Assembly: GCA_963677225.1 (NCBI GenBank)
Contig: OY781923.1
Span: forward strand, 1,302,001-1,366,000
Length of the DNA stretch: 64,000 bases
Source of the DNA: SABI01 sp028532915
GTDB lineage: Bacteria; Spirochaetota; Spirochaetia; Sphaerochaetales; Sphaerochaetaceae
Direction of reading: 5' to 3'
Positions 27,287 through 35,129 of this stretch are shown here, in pieces. Position numbers and translations under genes: made by a program. The notes under the pieces were generated by a model. It was not told the DNA's origin and made no database searches. It saw nothing but the letters and a program-made list of their open reading frames with translations. Every line of letters begins with the position of its first letter. The first letter of the stretch is position 1.

Positions 27287-28318
27287 TTACCTGCTCATCA
27301 CTTCCACCCACTGTTCTACCCAGGTGTCACGATTATCCCTGATAGTATCACTATCTAGGGAAAGTGTCGAAGTAACGGGGTCCAGATGGTTGAATGCTTC
27401 CGGTAGTTCTGTATTCATGTTTGCAGGATACATGATGTTTGTCACTGCGATATCGCTTTGTGCTTCACTCAACAGGAAATCAACGAAAGCCTGAGCTCCC
27501 TCGATGTTCTTTGTTGACTTGAGGATTCCGACCCCTTCTATTGCCACGTAGTTTCCTTTGTCGAAACTCGTTGCCTTATATCTGTCGGTCTGTTCCCACA
27601 TGATGTGATAAACAGGACTGGTGGTGTACGAAAGAACGATCGGAGCTTCACCTTCCGTGTACAGTCCGTAGGCGGAAGACCAGCCGTCAGCTATTGTCAG
27701 CAGGTTGTCTTTGATATTCTCCCACCATGTGAGATAGTCATCTCCGTACTCATAGACAGTCCATTCGAGAAGCCCCATTCCGACACTGCTTGTGCGGGGG
27801 TCCATGATGATGATGCTGTTTTCATATCTGCTGTCGAGAAGGTCGTCGAGCGAGCGGGGAATATCGGTGAGCACCTCACTGTCGTAGTTGAACGAATAGG
27901 CTCCAAAGTTGAAAGGCAGCAGCGTATTCGTTTCATCGAATTTAATATAATCAGGAATTTCTGATAATACCGGTGAATCATACGGAGTGAGAAGATCTGA
28001 CTCGAGAGTTTTTGAAAGCAGTTCGGAAGAAATTCCGACCACTACATCTGCCCGGGGGGAGTTCTTCTCGAGCTCAAGCCTTGTAAGAAGTTCTCCGCCG
28101 CTTCCTGCCGAGATGATCTGGACATCGATACCGGTTTTCTCTTCGAATTTCGGAATGATCAGCGGTGCGGGCCCCCATTCGGAAACGAAAGAGTCATAAG
28201 CGTAGACAGTAAGCGTGTTACTGTTATCCGAGGTTTCTTCTGTCATTCCAGAAGAAAATCCGTAAGCTGAACAAAGTACAGCCAGAATCAAGATACATAG
28301 TATTTTGTGATTCTTCAT
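27287..28318 (-). CDS. thiB: thiamine-binding periplasmic protein
   Basis: ATG 28318 is preceded by AGGAGG (28326-28331) with 7-nt spacing; the frame also allows a TTG three bases earlier. The 343-residue product has a signal peptide (ILCILILAVLCSAYGFSSG) and an extracellular-solute-binding fold: LTVYAYDSFVSEWGP, IQIISAGSGGELLTRL-type hinge, ADVVVGISSELL, and PFNFGAYSFNYD. These are typical of ThiB/TbpA. WGP and the SYTTSPVYH segment correspond to the ligand pocket region. It delivers thiamine, TMP or TPP to ThiPQ. Expression should fall when TPP binds the riboswitch 59 nt upstream. Confidence 0.88.
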   Translation of the reverse strand: MKNHKILCILILAVLCSAYGFSSGMTEETSDNSNTLTVYAYDSFVSEWGPAPLIIPKFEEKTGIDVQIISAGSGGELLTRLELEKNSPRADVVVGISSELLSKTLESDLLTPYDSPVLSEIPDYIKFDETNTLLPFNFGAYSFNYDSEVLTDIPRSLDDLLDSRYENSIIIMDPRTSSVGMGLLEWTVYEYGDDYLTWWENIKDNLLTIADGWSSAYGLYTEGEAPIVLSYTTSPVYHIMWEQTDRYKATSFDKGNYVAIEGVGILKSTKNIEGAQAFVDFLLSEAQSDIAVTNIMYPANMNTELPEAFNHLDPVTSTLSLDSDTIRDNRDTWVEQWVEVMSR

Positions 28319-28376
28319 CAAAATACCTCCTGCTTTGAGTTCTGTCTGAGGGTAATTTCTACATGAGTTTACTAAG

Positions 28377-28448
28377 TTCCCTTCGCTAGCATTACCTAGA
28401 TCAGGTTCGACGGGTGTAATCTCAGGTCATACATATGACCACCCCAAG
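28377..28448 (-). promoter_or_regulatory. TPP (THI element) riboswitch
   Basis: On the minus strand the thi box is complete: P2/J2 element CTGAGA (28420-28425 region), ACCCGTCGAACCTGATC, and TAATGCTAGCGAAGGGAA at the 3' end, closed by a GGGGT...stem. It sits between the promoter and thiB. Downstream, TACCCTC (complement of 28347-28354) can pair with the thiB ribosome-binding site GGAGGTA, and no terminator with a U-tract is seen, so control is probably at translation initiation. Confidence 0.95.
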
Positions 28449-28457
28449 ACTGTCTTT

Positions 28458-28486
28458 AGAATAGGTCGTTACCGGTCAAGTGTCAA
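28458..28486 (-). promoter_or_regulatory. sigma70 promoter of the thiBPQ operon
   Basis: On the minus strand TTGACA (28481-28486) is separated by exactly 17 bp from TATTCT (28458-28463). The predicted start near 28451 is at the first base of the riboswitch. The -35 lies inside the last codons of the upstream metal-binding-protein gene. Confidence 0.75.
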
Positions 28487-29306
28487 GTAACCCCAACATT
28501 TTCGCATTGTATTCGATCACCGAGATTACAGAATCGGTATCGAAAGGTCCGGGGAAATTGATGAGCTGGATATATTTCCTCCCTTCATTTTCGAATGTCT
28601 GTGCTCCGGGTGAATGGTAGTTATCGATGATCAGTGAGAAGGAGAGGTCCTCTATCGCCTTCACATCACCGATAGAAAGATCGCCGGGTCCAACCGTTGC
28701 CACGACAGTGTATCCCAGTTCCTCTATGAACGGTTTCTGATGAAACTGGACGATGACGCTGCGTTCTTCTTCACTCAATTGCGAAACCTTCTCCTTCAAA
28801 GTTGAAAACAGCTGCTCGATCTGTTCGATCTGCTGTTCTCCCTCTTCGCTGGTGCCGAAAAGAGGGGATATTCTGCGGATGTTCTCGCTGAGCAGCTCTA
28901 CTGTATAACCGGTGTTCACTCTGACTATCCTCGAATCATCGATTTCGGCAGCTGTGAAGAGTTCGTTCATGAACCCTTCGTATCCGGCCCAGAAGAGCAG
29001 ATCGGCTTTTGTTGCCCTGATGATATCCGAGGGTGAAAAATCGTATTCCGGCGGGTGTTTCAACGTGTTGGGGGCAAGAGTTGTCACATTCTGTGCTCCT
29101 GAAGATTCTATGATCGCTGCGACCCATGAAGTGCTGGCTATGATGGCAGGCCCCAGAGACGTCTCTCCCGAATAGGCCTCTGTTCTGGTCGCCTGTGAAT
29201 TTGTGTCGTTAGTTTCTGAAGTCCCTTCACTGAACAGAGGTACAGATGTGAAGACAAGGATTGTCAGCATGAGCATGACAGAAAGACGGGTGAATGATTT
29301 TCGCAT
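28476..29306 (-). CDS. ZnuA-like metal ABC transporter substrate-binding protein
   Basis: The 276-residue product has a signal peptide (LMLTILVFTSVPLFS) and the cluster A-I metal-binding fold. Recognisable parts are IIASTSWVAAIIESSGAQNVTTLAPNTLKHPPEYDFSPSD (first domain with a likely His ligand in KHPPEY), ADLLFWAGYEGFM, a long helix rich in Glu/Gln, and VIVQFHQKPFIEELG with a second His, then SLIIDNYHSPGAQ. The His-rich loop of ZnuA is absent. It is the last gene of a regulator-ATPase-permease-binding-protein unit, 18 nt after the permease. A NikR-like regulator heads the unit; the metal (Zn, Mn or another) cannot be fixed. Confidence 0.8.
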   Translation of the reverse strand: MRKSFTRLSVMLMLTILVFTSVPLFSEGTSETNDTNSQATRTEAYSGETSLGPAIIASTSWVAAIIESSGAQNVTTLAPNTLKHPPEYDFSPSDIIRATKADLLFWAGYEGFMNELFTAAEIDDSRIVRVNTGYTVELLSENIRRISPLFGTSEEGEQQIEQIEQLFSTLKEKVSQLSEEERSVIVQFHQKPFIEELGYTVVATVGPGDLSIGDVKAIEDLSFSLIIDNYHSPGAQTFENEGRKYIQLINFPGPFDTDSVISVIEYNAKMLGLLDT

Positions 29307-29324
29307 AAAAAACTCCTTCTATAA

Positions 29325-30143
29325 TTATCTGCGTGAAAGCAGAGCGTTTCCACAATAGGATAGAATGATAATCACAGTCGACATCAATGCTGTGGCTGCT
29401 CCGAGGGGCAGGTTGATATACAGTGCCATCAGAAACCCTCCTATGGCTGTGAGGGCCCCGAAAACTGATGTGAGTATCAATGTCGAAAGGAAATTTCGTG
29501 AGATGCGCAGTGCCGCCACTGCAGGAAGGAAGATGAGCGCATCGACCAGAAGGGCTCCCACCAGACGCAATGCGGTCGCTACTGCCAGTCCCAGAACGAT
29601 GAAGATGATATTCATCATCGGCTTTATCGGGACTCCCAGCACCTGAGCCAGTTCTGGATTCAGGAGGATCAGCTGAATTTCTCTGTAGCATGTTATGAAA
29701 AACAGGATGATCAGCAGCCCCAGCACAACAGTCATCGTGACATCGAGCGGGCTCATCAAAAGAATATTTCCGGCGAAGATATCGAAGATCTCCATCGCGG
29801 GGACATTCGTGACAGCCAGAACAACGAACGCTCCGGCGAGTGAAGAGGTCATGAAGATAGCTCCTATTGAACTCGCCTGTTCCTTTCTGTTTTTCGTGAG
29901 TATTCCCATCAGGAGGGACACCGAGAGCACCGCGATGTATGCGAGTGCGGTAGGGTTTATACCGAAGGCAAGAGCAAGCGCAGCTCCGAAAAGACCTACG
30001 TGCATCAGTGTGAACCGGATCGCGACCAGATGCAGGGGGATGATGATTGTTCCGACGAGAGATAGAGACAGTCCGGCACATATCATCCCGACAGCAGCAT
30101 TGGCGATAACCGGGATCGAAAGAGCTTCCATAAGGGTGTTCAT
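29325..30143 (-). CDS. ABC-3 family metal transporter permease (ZnuB-like)
   Basis: This 272-residue protein has about eight hydrophobic helices and typical ABC-3 sequence: AVGMICAGLSLSLVGTIIIPLHLVAIRFTLMHVGLFGAALAL at the N-terminus, and VGALLVDALIFLPAVAALRISRNF with the conserved cytoplasmic loop. The ATG directly abuts the TAG stop of the ATPase gene, indicating coupled translation. It provides the membrane domain for the ZnuA-like binding protein downstream and the ATPase upstream. Confidence 0.87.
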   Translation of the reverse strand: MNTLMEALSIPVIANAAVGMICAGLSLSLVGTIIIPLHLVAIRFTLMHVGLFGAALALAFGINPTALAYIAVLSVSLLMGILTKNRKEQASSIGAIFMTSSLAGAFVVLAVTNVPAMEIFDIFAGNILLMSPLDVTMTVVLGLLIILFFITCYREIQLILLNPELAQVLGVPIKPMMNIIFIVLGLAVATALRLVGALLVDALIFLPAVAALRISRNFLSTLILTSVFGALTAIGGFLMALYINLPLGAATALMSTVIIILSYCGNALLSRR

Positions 30144-30809
30144 CTATAATGACCTCTCTTTCATGAAAGTATTGTCAAGGGTGAAGACTCTGTTGAAGAG
30201 GCTGTCACTTAATGCATCGTGCGAGATAAGAAGCACCGACCACCCCCCTTTTTGAGCATGTGATGAGATCAGAGACAGCATTTCGCTTTTGGATCTTTTG
30301 TCCAGATATGTTGTTGGTTCATCCAGAAGGAGGAGAGAAGGGTTTCTGATGAGAGCGCGTGCTATCGCAACCTTCTGGCGCTGGCCTCCCGACAGTTCTC
30401 TGAGGTCTCTTTTCGCGAAGGACTCCATCTGCACAAGTTCCAGACAGCGGTAGGCCTCCTGCCTGTCCTTCTTCTTTGAGCGGTTCAAAAACGAGAAATT
30501 TTTACCCCACAGTCCGAGTAATACGCTTTCAAGGACAGAGACCGCGATCTGTGATGCCTGCTGAATCTGGGGTACGTAGGCGATTTCTCTTAGGTTTTCA
30601 AGGCTGCTCATCTTCGTTATCGTTCCTGCTGTAGGTTCGATCTGTCCGCACAGAAGTTTCAAAAGAGTAGTTTTTCCTGCCCCGTTTTCTCCAGACATGA
30701 GAATCCTGTCGCCTCCGTAGATCGTGAAGGAGAGAGATTCAAGCACGTTTTTGTTGTCCGCATAGGCGAATGAGACTTCATTGAAGGTAAGCAGTGCTGT
30801 TTTATTCAT
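30144..30809 (-). CDS. metal ABC transporter ATP-binding protein (ZnuC-like)
   Basis: The frame is open from 30836; ATG 30809 (MNKTALLTFNEV), 7 nt past the regulator gene's stop, is preferred because GGTGA precedes it and family similarity starts there. The 221-residue ATPase shows Walker A SGENGAGKTT (about 38), YVPQIQQ Q-loop, signature LSGGQRQKVAIARAL, Walker B LLLLDEPTTYLD and H-loop LLISHD. It energises uptake through the ABC-3 permease encoded immediately downstream. Short, single-domain form without a C-terminal regulatory extension, as usual in this family. Confidence 0.88.
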   Translation of the reverse strand: MNKTALLTFNEVSFAYADNKNVLESLSFTIYGGDRILMSGENGAGKTTLLKLLCGQIEPTAGTITKMSSLENLREIAYVPQIQQASQIAVSVLESVLLGLWGKNFSFLNRSKKKDRQEAYRCLELVQMESFAKRDLRELSGGQRQKVAIARALIRNPSLLLLDEPTTYLDKRSKSEMLSLISSHAQKGGWSVLLISHDALSDSLFNRVFTLDNTFMKERSL

Positions 30810-30816
30810 CGTCAGT

Positions 30817-31236
30817 TCACCACTGCAGATTCTCAAGCATCGTATCGATCGCTACGACCGAGATCTTTCCCACGACATGCTGTTGTCTCATGACCTCAAA
30901 GGCCCACTGTCTGACTTCCTTTGCTTTGCCGGAAACGATGAGGACTTTCAATACAAGGTCTTTTCTGATATGAGTCTGAAGGTTCGTTGAAATGGAAATG
31001 GAAGGGTAGGGACTCACAGGGACTCTGTGAAGAGTGGTTCCTGCCTTGTAGATCAGAGACAGGATGGCTGTGACTTCTTCATCGCTCTTGTCCGATTCAA
31101 CATCCGTGATATGTTCATGAACCATATGACGAAGGGTCTGTGAACGGTTGGAAAAATGGTATTCATCTGTGAGCGAATCGAGCATCTGCACTAATTGTCG
31201 ATCCATCGAGACTCCAAAACGGACTACATTGGACAT
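30817..31236 (-). CDS. NikR-like ribbon-helix-helix regulator lacking canonical nickel ligands
   Basis: ATG 31236 follows AAGGAG. The 139-residue protein has an N-terminal ribbon-helix-helix DNA-binding domain (VVRFGVSMDRQLVQMLDSL, NRSQTLRHMV) and a C-terminal ACT-like domain as in NikR. Aligning to E. coli NikR, Ni ligands H76, H87 and C95 appear as Pro, Gln and Val (PSISISTNLQTHIRKDLVL); only H89 (His in QTHIRK) is kept. It heads a Zn/Mn-type ABC transporter operon, and a 28-bp NikR-architecture inverted repeat lies 27 nt upstream of its start. It therefore probably autoregulates the operon in response to a different metal or ligand. The ligand alignment is by eye. Confidence 0.82.
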   Translation of the reverse strand: MSNVVRFGVSMDRQLVQMLDSLTDEYHFSNRSQTLRHMVHEHITDVESDKSDEEVTAILSLIYKAGTTLHRVPVSPYPSISISTNLQTHIRKDLVLKVLIVSGKAKEVRQWAFEVMRQQHVVGKISVVAIDTMLENLQW

Positions 31237-31262
31237 CGGTAGATTCTCCTTTGATCCAGATA

Positions 31263-31290
31263 GTAACACGAAATATTAAAAAGATGCTAC
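31263..31290. promoter_or_regulatory. NikR-type operator upstream of the NikR-like gene
   Basis: GTAACA (31263-31268) and TGCTAC (31285-31290) form an inverted repeat (5 of 6 pairs; 6 of 7 counting one more base on each side) separated by exactly 16 bp. This is the geometry of the E. coli NikR operator GTATGA-N16-TCATAC, and parts of the spacer (CGAA, TTAAAA) also match. A possible -10 TAATAT on the minus strand lies inside the spacer. Confidence 0.65.
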
Positions 31291-31357
31291 TGCTAATAGA
31301 AGAAATTCCCACATATAATTCATTGACCATGGGTGTTCTAAGGAGTACTATTTCAGC

Positions 31358-32929
31358 ATGAACGCATTGGTCTCGACAAAGACGATGGAGACGATAGACT
31401 CTCAATCTATACATCAGTTTTCAATTCCCGGATTACTGCTGATGGAGCATGCCGGAGTAAAAGGTTTTCAGAGCTTCAGGGAACGCTCATCGATTCCTTT
31501 GTCATACGATGACAGGATCGTTGTCGTTGCAGGTGGAGGAAATAACGGCGGAGACGCTCTTGTTATGGCCAGAGAGGCATATCTGGAAGGATTTAGAGAT
31601 ATTGCGGTTATATTGTTGGGATCACATATATCGCAGTCGTGTGCTCTGCATCGTGCTATCTGTGACTCTCTGGATCTTCCTGTTCATCAGCTTGAATTCG
31701 AAGGGGATGAGATCGATCAGGCTTCCGTTTCGCTTCTTTCTTCCGCACGATTGATCATAGACGGGTTTCTGGGCACCGGAGTGAGGGGGAATCTTCAGCC
31801 TGCGGCACGGGCTCTGATCGCCCTGATAAATTCATGCCATGAGAAAGGTTCGTTCGTACTGTCGGTGGATGTTCCTTCAGGCTGTTCGGATAGTATCAGT
31901 GTGAACCAGCATCAGGTTTCATGCGATGTGTGTGTCACCTTCGGTCTTGCAAAGAGTTCGCTGTACCATCCTGTCAGGCGCCGCTATTGGAAGAAGCTTC
32001 TGATTGTGAATCCTTCATTTCCTCCCGAACTGCTCGAACAGGCTCCGAAAGAGGCTCTTCTTGCGTCAGAGGAAGACCTTTCTCTCGAGCCTGTCGATGA
32101 GAGCAGTTATAAGAACAGACGGGGGCATATAGCCATGTTCGCAGGAAGTGAGCCCTACACCGGGGCATCACATCTTGCATCGAAAGCAGCCTTTATGAGC
32201 GGCTCAGGCCTGGTCACACTTTTTTGCGATGAAGAGGTAGCCCTCACGTTCAGACAGCAGCAGCCGTCACTGATAGTCCGTTCACAAGTCGGCGGCAGAT
32301 CGGTGAAACCGGAGGAACTTGCCGGTTCTTACGATGTGATCGCTGTCGGGCCGGGGTGGGGCGACGACAGAGAGGAACAGATGGTTCAGCTTTTGCGTGC
32401 CGACATACCTATGGTGTGTGATGCAGACGGGATAAGGACTTTCGCCTCTGTTGTGCAGCAGAGGAGGGTGTCACCTCATGATCACGCTCCTATCATTCTT
32501 ACTCCTCACCCGGGAGAGCTTCAGCAGATGATGGAAATTCTCAACATGCCCCTTGCTGCTCAGGAACTCGGGATGCTCGGGACAAGCGAATCGTTCATAG
32601 AATCACTGAAGAAGATTGCGACACAGTTTAATCTGGTTTTGGTGTACAAAAGCCATGTGGTATGGATCATCGACGGGACAAAGGAGAATAGCACGCCGGT
32701 CGTCGTCGATGGTAACAACAGCGCTCTGGGAGTTGCCGGGAGCGGAGATGTGCTCACAGGGATTATTGCTTCGATGCTCGCTGCCAAGATGCCGGCATTC
32801 GAATGTGCCCTCAAGGGAGTACTTCTCCATCAGAGGGCCGGAAAGATCGCCCGGGATACTCACAGATGGTTCGACAGTGAACTGCTTCTGGAGTATATCG
32901 GAAAGGCGATGGAAGAGGTGACTATCTGA
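31358..32929 (+). CDS. nnr: bifunctional NAD(P)H-hydrate epimerase / dehydratase
   Basis: This 523-residue fusion repairs damaged NADHX/NADPHX. The N-terminal half is the YjeF-N epimerase (SIPGLLLMEHAGVKG, VVAGGGNNGGDALVMAR, DGFLGTGVRG, LSVDVPSGC). The C-terminal half is the ADP-dependent dehydratase of the carbohydrate-kinase-like family (YKNRRGHIAMFAGS, VGPGWGDD, LTPHPGELQQM, VAGSGDVLTGIIASML). The ATG follows AAGGAG at a distance of ~13 nt. It begins a three-gene plus-strand unit: a membrane protein starts within two bases of its stop, then a NUDIX-like gene, then a terminator. Confidence 0.94.
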   Translation: MNALVSTKTMETIDSQSIHQFSIPGLLLMEHAGVKGFQSFRERSSIPLSYDDRIVVVAGGGNNGGDALVMAREAYLEGFRDIAVILLGSHISQSCALHRAICDSLDLPVHQLEFEGDEIDQASVSLLSSARLIIDGFLGTGVRGNLQPAARALIALINSCHEKGSFVLSVDVPSGCSDSISVNQHQVSCDVCVTFGLAKSSLYHPVRRRYWKKLLIVNPSFPPELLEQAPKEALLASEEDLSLEPVDESSYKNRRGHIAMFAGSEPYTGASHLASKAAFMSGSGLVTLFCDEEVALTFRQQQPSLIVRSQVGGRSVKPEELAGSYDVIAVGPGWGDDREEQMVQLLRADIPMVCDADGIRTFASVVQQRRVSPHDHAPIILTPHPGELQQMMEILNMPLAAQELGMLGTSESFIESLKKIATQFNLVLVYKSHVVWIIDGTKENSTPVVVDGNNSALGVAGSGDVLTGIIASMLAAKMPAFECALKGVLLHQRAGKIARDTHRWFDSELLLEYIGKAMEEVTI

Positions 32930-32930
32930 G

Positions 32931-33395
32931 ATGTATCAGATTTATGTTTTGACTATCGTACTTCTCTTTCTGGCAATCATGCTGTTCTTCTCGGATTATT
33001 ACGGATGGAAGTATATCACTCTTCTCAAATTCAAGAATTACATCGATACGCATACAGTCGCATCTGCAGTCCTGACAGGTGCTTCAGCGCTCGCGGTTGT
33101 GCTCAACACGTTCTTTCCCGTTTCTCCCGGGCCGGTCCTTCTCGGTGAACTGTTCGTACAGATAGCTCTCTTTGTGCTCTTTCTTTATGGAATGAATGTT
33201 CTCTTCCGGAAAAAAGAGGAGAGCGAAGAGCCCGGGAAAATTCATCATGGAGAAGAGGAACCCTCCAGACGTCACTCTTCGTTCGTCGTCGAGAGAACTC
33301 ATACTCTCATCGAGACTCATAAACGGAATATCGGATTATGTATTTCGCTGATCACACTGATGCATCTTATCTACCCACAGGGAATTCTGATATGA
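32931..33395 (+). CDS. small membrane protein, unknown
   Basis: The ATG begins one base after the nnr stop codon. The 154-residue product has an N-terminal helix (about residues 4-22), two further hydrophobic helices (about 45-62 and 68-88), a charged cytoplasmic-like loop rich in Glu/Lys/His (KKEESEEPGKIHHGEEE), and a C-terminal hydrophobic segment. It resembles no family I can name. Tight coupling with nnr upstream and a four-base overlap with the NUDIX-like gene downstream suggest all three are expressed together. Confidence 0.72.
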   Translation: MYQIYVLTIVLLFLAIMLFFSDYYGWKYITLLKFKNYIDTHTVASAVLTGASALAVVLNTFFPVSPGPVLLGELFVQIALFVLFLYGMNVLFRKKEESEEPGKIHHGEEEPSRRHSSFVVERTHTLIETHKRNIGLCISLITLMHLIYPQGILI

Positions 33396-33802
33396 ATAAT
33401 ATGATATCGATGATTCGGGAATCCAGCGCCGGCGTGCTGTTCGAATCAGGAAGATATCTCATCGTCTGTCATAATGCGCAATCCGACTCCCGCCTGTGGT
33501 CATTTCCCTGCAGTCTTCAGCGGTACAAGGGACCTGTACAACGTCACCTGAAAACGGGTATCGAAAAAGAGCTCGGGATTGTAGTGGAAGTGCAGGATCT
33601 GCTGAAGGAATACAGAGTATCATGCAACGGGGAGGAGTTCAAAAGAAGAGTCTACTGGATATCCAGGAAAGGAACCGGTCTTATCCGGGCGAGAGAAGGT
33701 TTTGCGTTCAAGTGGGTAACTCTTGAAGAATTGGCGGGTATGTCGATGGTGATGATCGATCAACCGCTTGTCAGCATCCTCGAAGATCTCTCTTTCGCAT
33801 AA
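33392..33802 (+). CDS. NUDIX-fold protein with degenerate catalytic box
   Basis: ATG 33392 overlaps the previous stop (ATGA). The 136-residue protein follows the NUDIX layout: SSAGVLFESGRYLIVCHNAQSDSRLWSFPCSLQRYKG, then the helix RHLKTGIEKELGIVVEV, and a late FKWVTLEELAGM strand-helix typical of the fold. The catalytic signature GX5EX7REUXEEXGU is not conserved: the position of REXXEE reads TGIEKELGI. It is thus either a non-hydrolytic binding domain or an atypical hydrolase. A bidirectional terminator follows at once. The operon partner Nnr repairs nucleotides, so a nucleotide-related role is conceivable, but only by association. Confidence 0.68.
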   Translation: MNNMISMIRESSAGVLFESGRYLIVCHNAQSDSRLWSFPCSLQRYKGPVQRHLKTGIEKELGIVVEVQDLLKEYRVSCNGEEFKRRVYWISRKGTGLIRAREGFAFKWVTLEELAGMSMVMIDQPLVSILEDLSFA

Positions 33803-33827
33803 AAAAAGGGGCATGTGCCCCTTTTTA
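33801..33827. terminator. bidirectional terminator between the NUDIX-like gene and glgC
   Basis: AAAAAAAGGGGCATGTGCCCCTTTTT is a symmetric hairpin with A- and T-tracts on each side, serving the converging nnr unit (plus) and glgA-glgC (minus). Confidence 0.92.
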
Positions 33828-33830
33828 AGA

Positions 33831-35126
33831 TTACAAAATCGTTCCATGCGGGATGATCGCATTCTTATGTATAATGATCACACCGTCATGAATCGAATAG
33901 TTAGAGTAGTCTCCCTCTTTCCTTTCGATATCATCTATGCCGATTCTGCAGCCGTCACCGATACGGGCGTTCTGATCGATTATTGCTTTTCTGATGATCG
34001 TTGCCCGTCCTATTCCGATATTGGGGATCTTCCTGGCAGCATTTTCCGCTTTTTCCTCTTCTGTCTCATAGAAGCTTGCTCCCATGCAGTATACTCCGTC
34101 CAAAGAGGCTCCCGATTCGATGAGGGTTCTTACACCGATGATTGAATTGACGATGTATGCGTTCGTGATGATCGAACCTTCACTGGTGAGAGAGCAGCTG
34201 ATATTACAGAAATTTACCTTAGTGGCGGGAAGATGACGACGGTGGGTATATATCGGAACCTCTTCGTTGTAGAAATTGAAAGCCGGAGTCACTGAAGCCA
34301 GATCGATATTGGTATTATAGAAAGCCTTGATGGTTCCGATATCCTCCCAGAACCCGTCAAAGACATACGTTGACACTTTCTCGGTTCTTATCACATCGGG
34401 AATGATCTCCTTTCCGAAATCCGCTGACGGATTGGTGGAGAGGATCTCTTCCATACGTGTGGCATTGAAGATATAGATTCCCATGGAAGCCAGATATTCA
34501 TTCTCCTCGGAAGGTTCTTTGTTCAATGTGGTTTTGAGCAGTTCAGCCGGCACTTTAAGATTCGAGATATCCTCATCGATGGATGGTTTTTCATAGAAAC
34601 CGGTGATCTGTCCGTTCTCATCGGCTCCGATGATGCCTAGACCTGTAGCCTCGCGTCTGCTGATGGTTTTTGCTGCGATCGATAAGACAGCACCGCTGTC
34701 GATATGGGATTTCAGCATATGTTGAAAATCCATCCTGTACAGCTGATCACCGCTGAGAATGATGTAGTAGTCCGCGTTCTGGTCGGCAAAGTGTTTGAGA
34801 TTCTTACGGACTGCGTCGGCTGTACCCTGATACCAGTCATTGTTATGGAAGGTCTGTTCCGCAGCTAGGATCTCGACAAAACCGTTCGAGAATGTATCAA
34901 AGATATAGGTATTGGCGATATGGTTGTGCAGTGACGCAGAATTGAACTGGGTCAGGATGTAGATCTGTTTGATTCCGCTGTTTATACAGTTGGAGATAGG
35001 AATATCGACGAGTCTGTATTTACCGGCAAAAGGAACAGCCGGTTTCGATCTGTCCTTTGTCAGCGGATACAGGCGTGTCCCTTTTCCTCCCCCCAATACT
35101 ATAGCAATTGCTTTCTTCTTTCCCAT
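33831..35126 (-). CDS. glgC: glucose-1-phosphate adenylyltransferase
   Basis: This 431-residue enzyme makes ADP-glucose for glycogen. It has the nucleotide-binding LGGGKGTRLYPLT motif (about residue 11), KPAVPFAGKYRLVDIPISNC, the QGTADAVRKNL active-site loop, the Glc-1-P site GFYEKPS, and a left-handed beta-helix C-terminal domain with hexad repeats (KAIIDQNARIGDGCRIG). Length and motifs match bacterial GlgC. It follows glgA with a 3-nt gap, so both are read from one transcript, ending at the bidirectional terminator. Confidence 0.96.
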   Translation of the reverse strand: MGKKKAIAIVLGGGKGTRLYPLTKDRSKPAVPFAGKYRLVDIPISNCINSGIKQIYILTQFNSASLHNHIANTYIFDTFSNGFVEILAAEQTFHNNDWYQGTADAVRKNLKHFADQNADYYIILSGDQLYRMDFQHMLKSHIDSGAVLSIAAKTISRREATGLGIIGADENGQITGFYEKPSIDEDISNLKVPAELLKTTLNKEPSEENEYLASMGIYIFNATRMEEILSTNPSADFGKEIIPDVIRTEKVSTYVFDGFWEDIGTIKAFYNTNIDLASVTPAFNFYNEEVPIYTHRRHLPATKVNFCNISCSLTSEGSIITNAYIVNSIIGVRTLIESGASLDGVYCMGASFYETEEEKAENAARKIPNIGIGRATIIRKAIIDQNARIGDGCRIGIDDIERKEGDYSNYSIHDGVIIIHKNAIIPHGTIL

Positions 35127-35129
35127 CTG

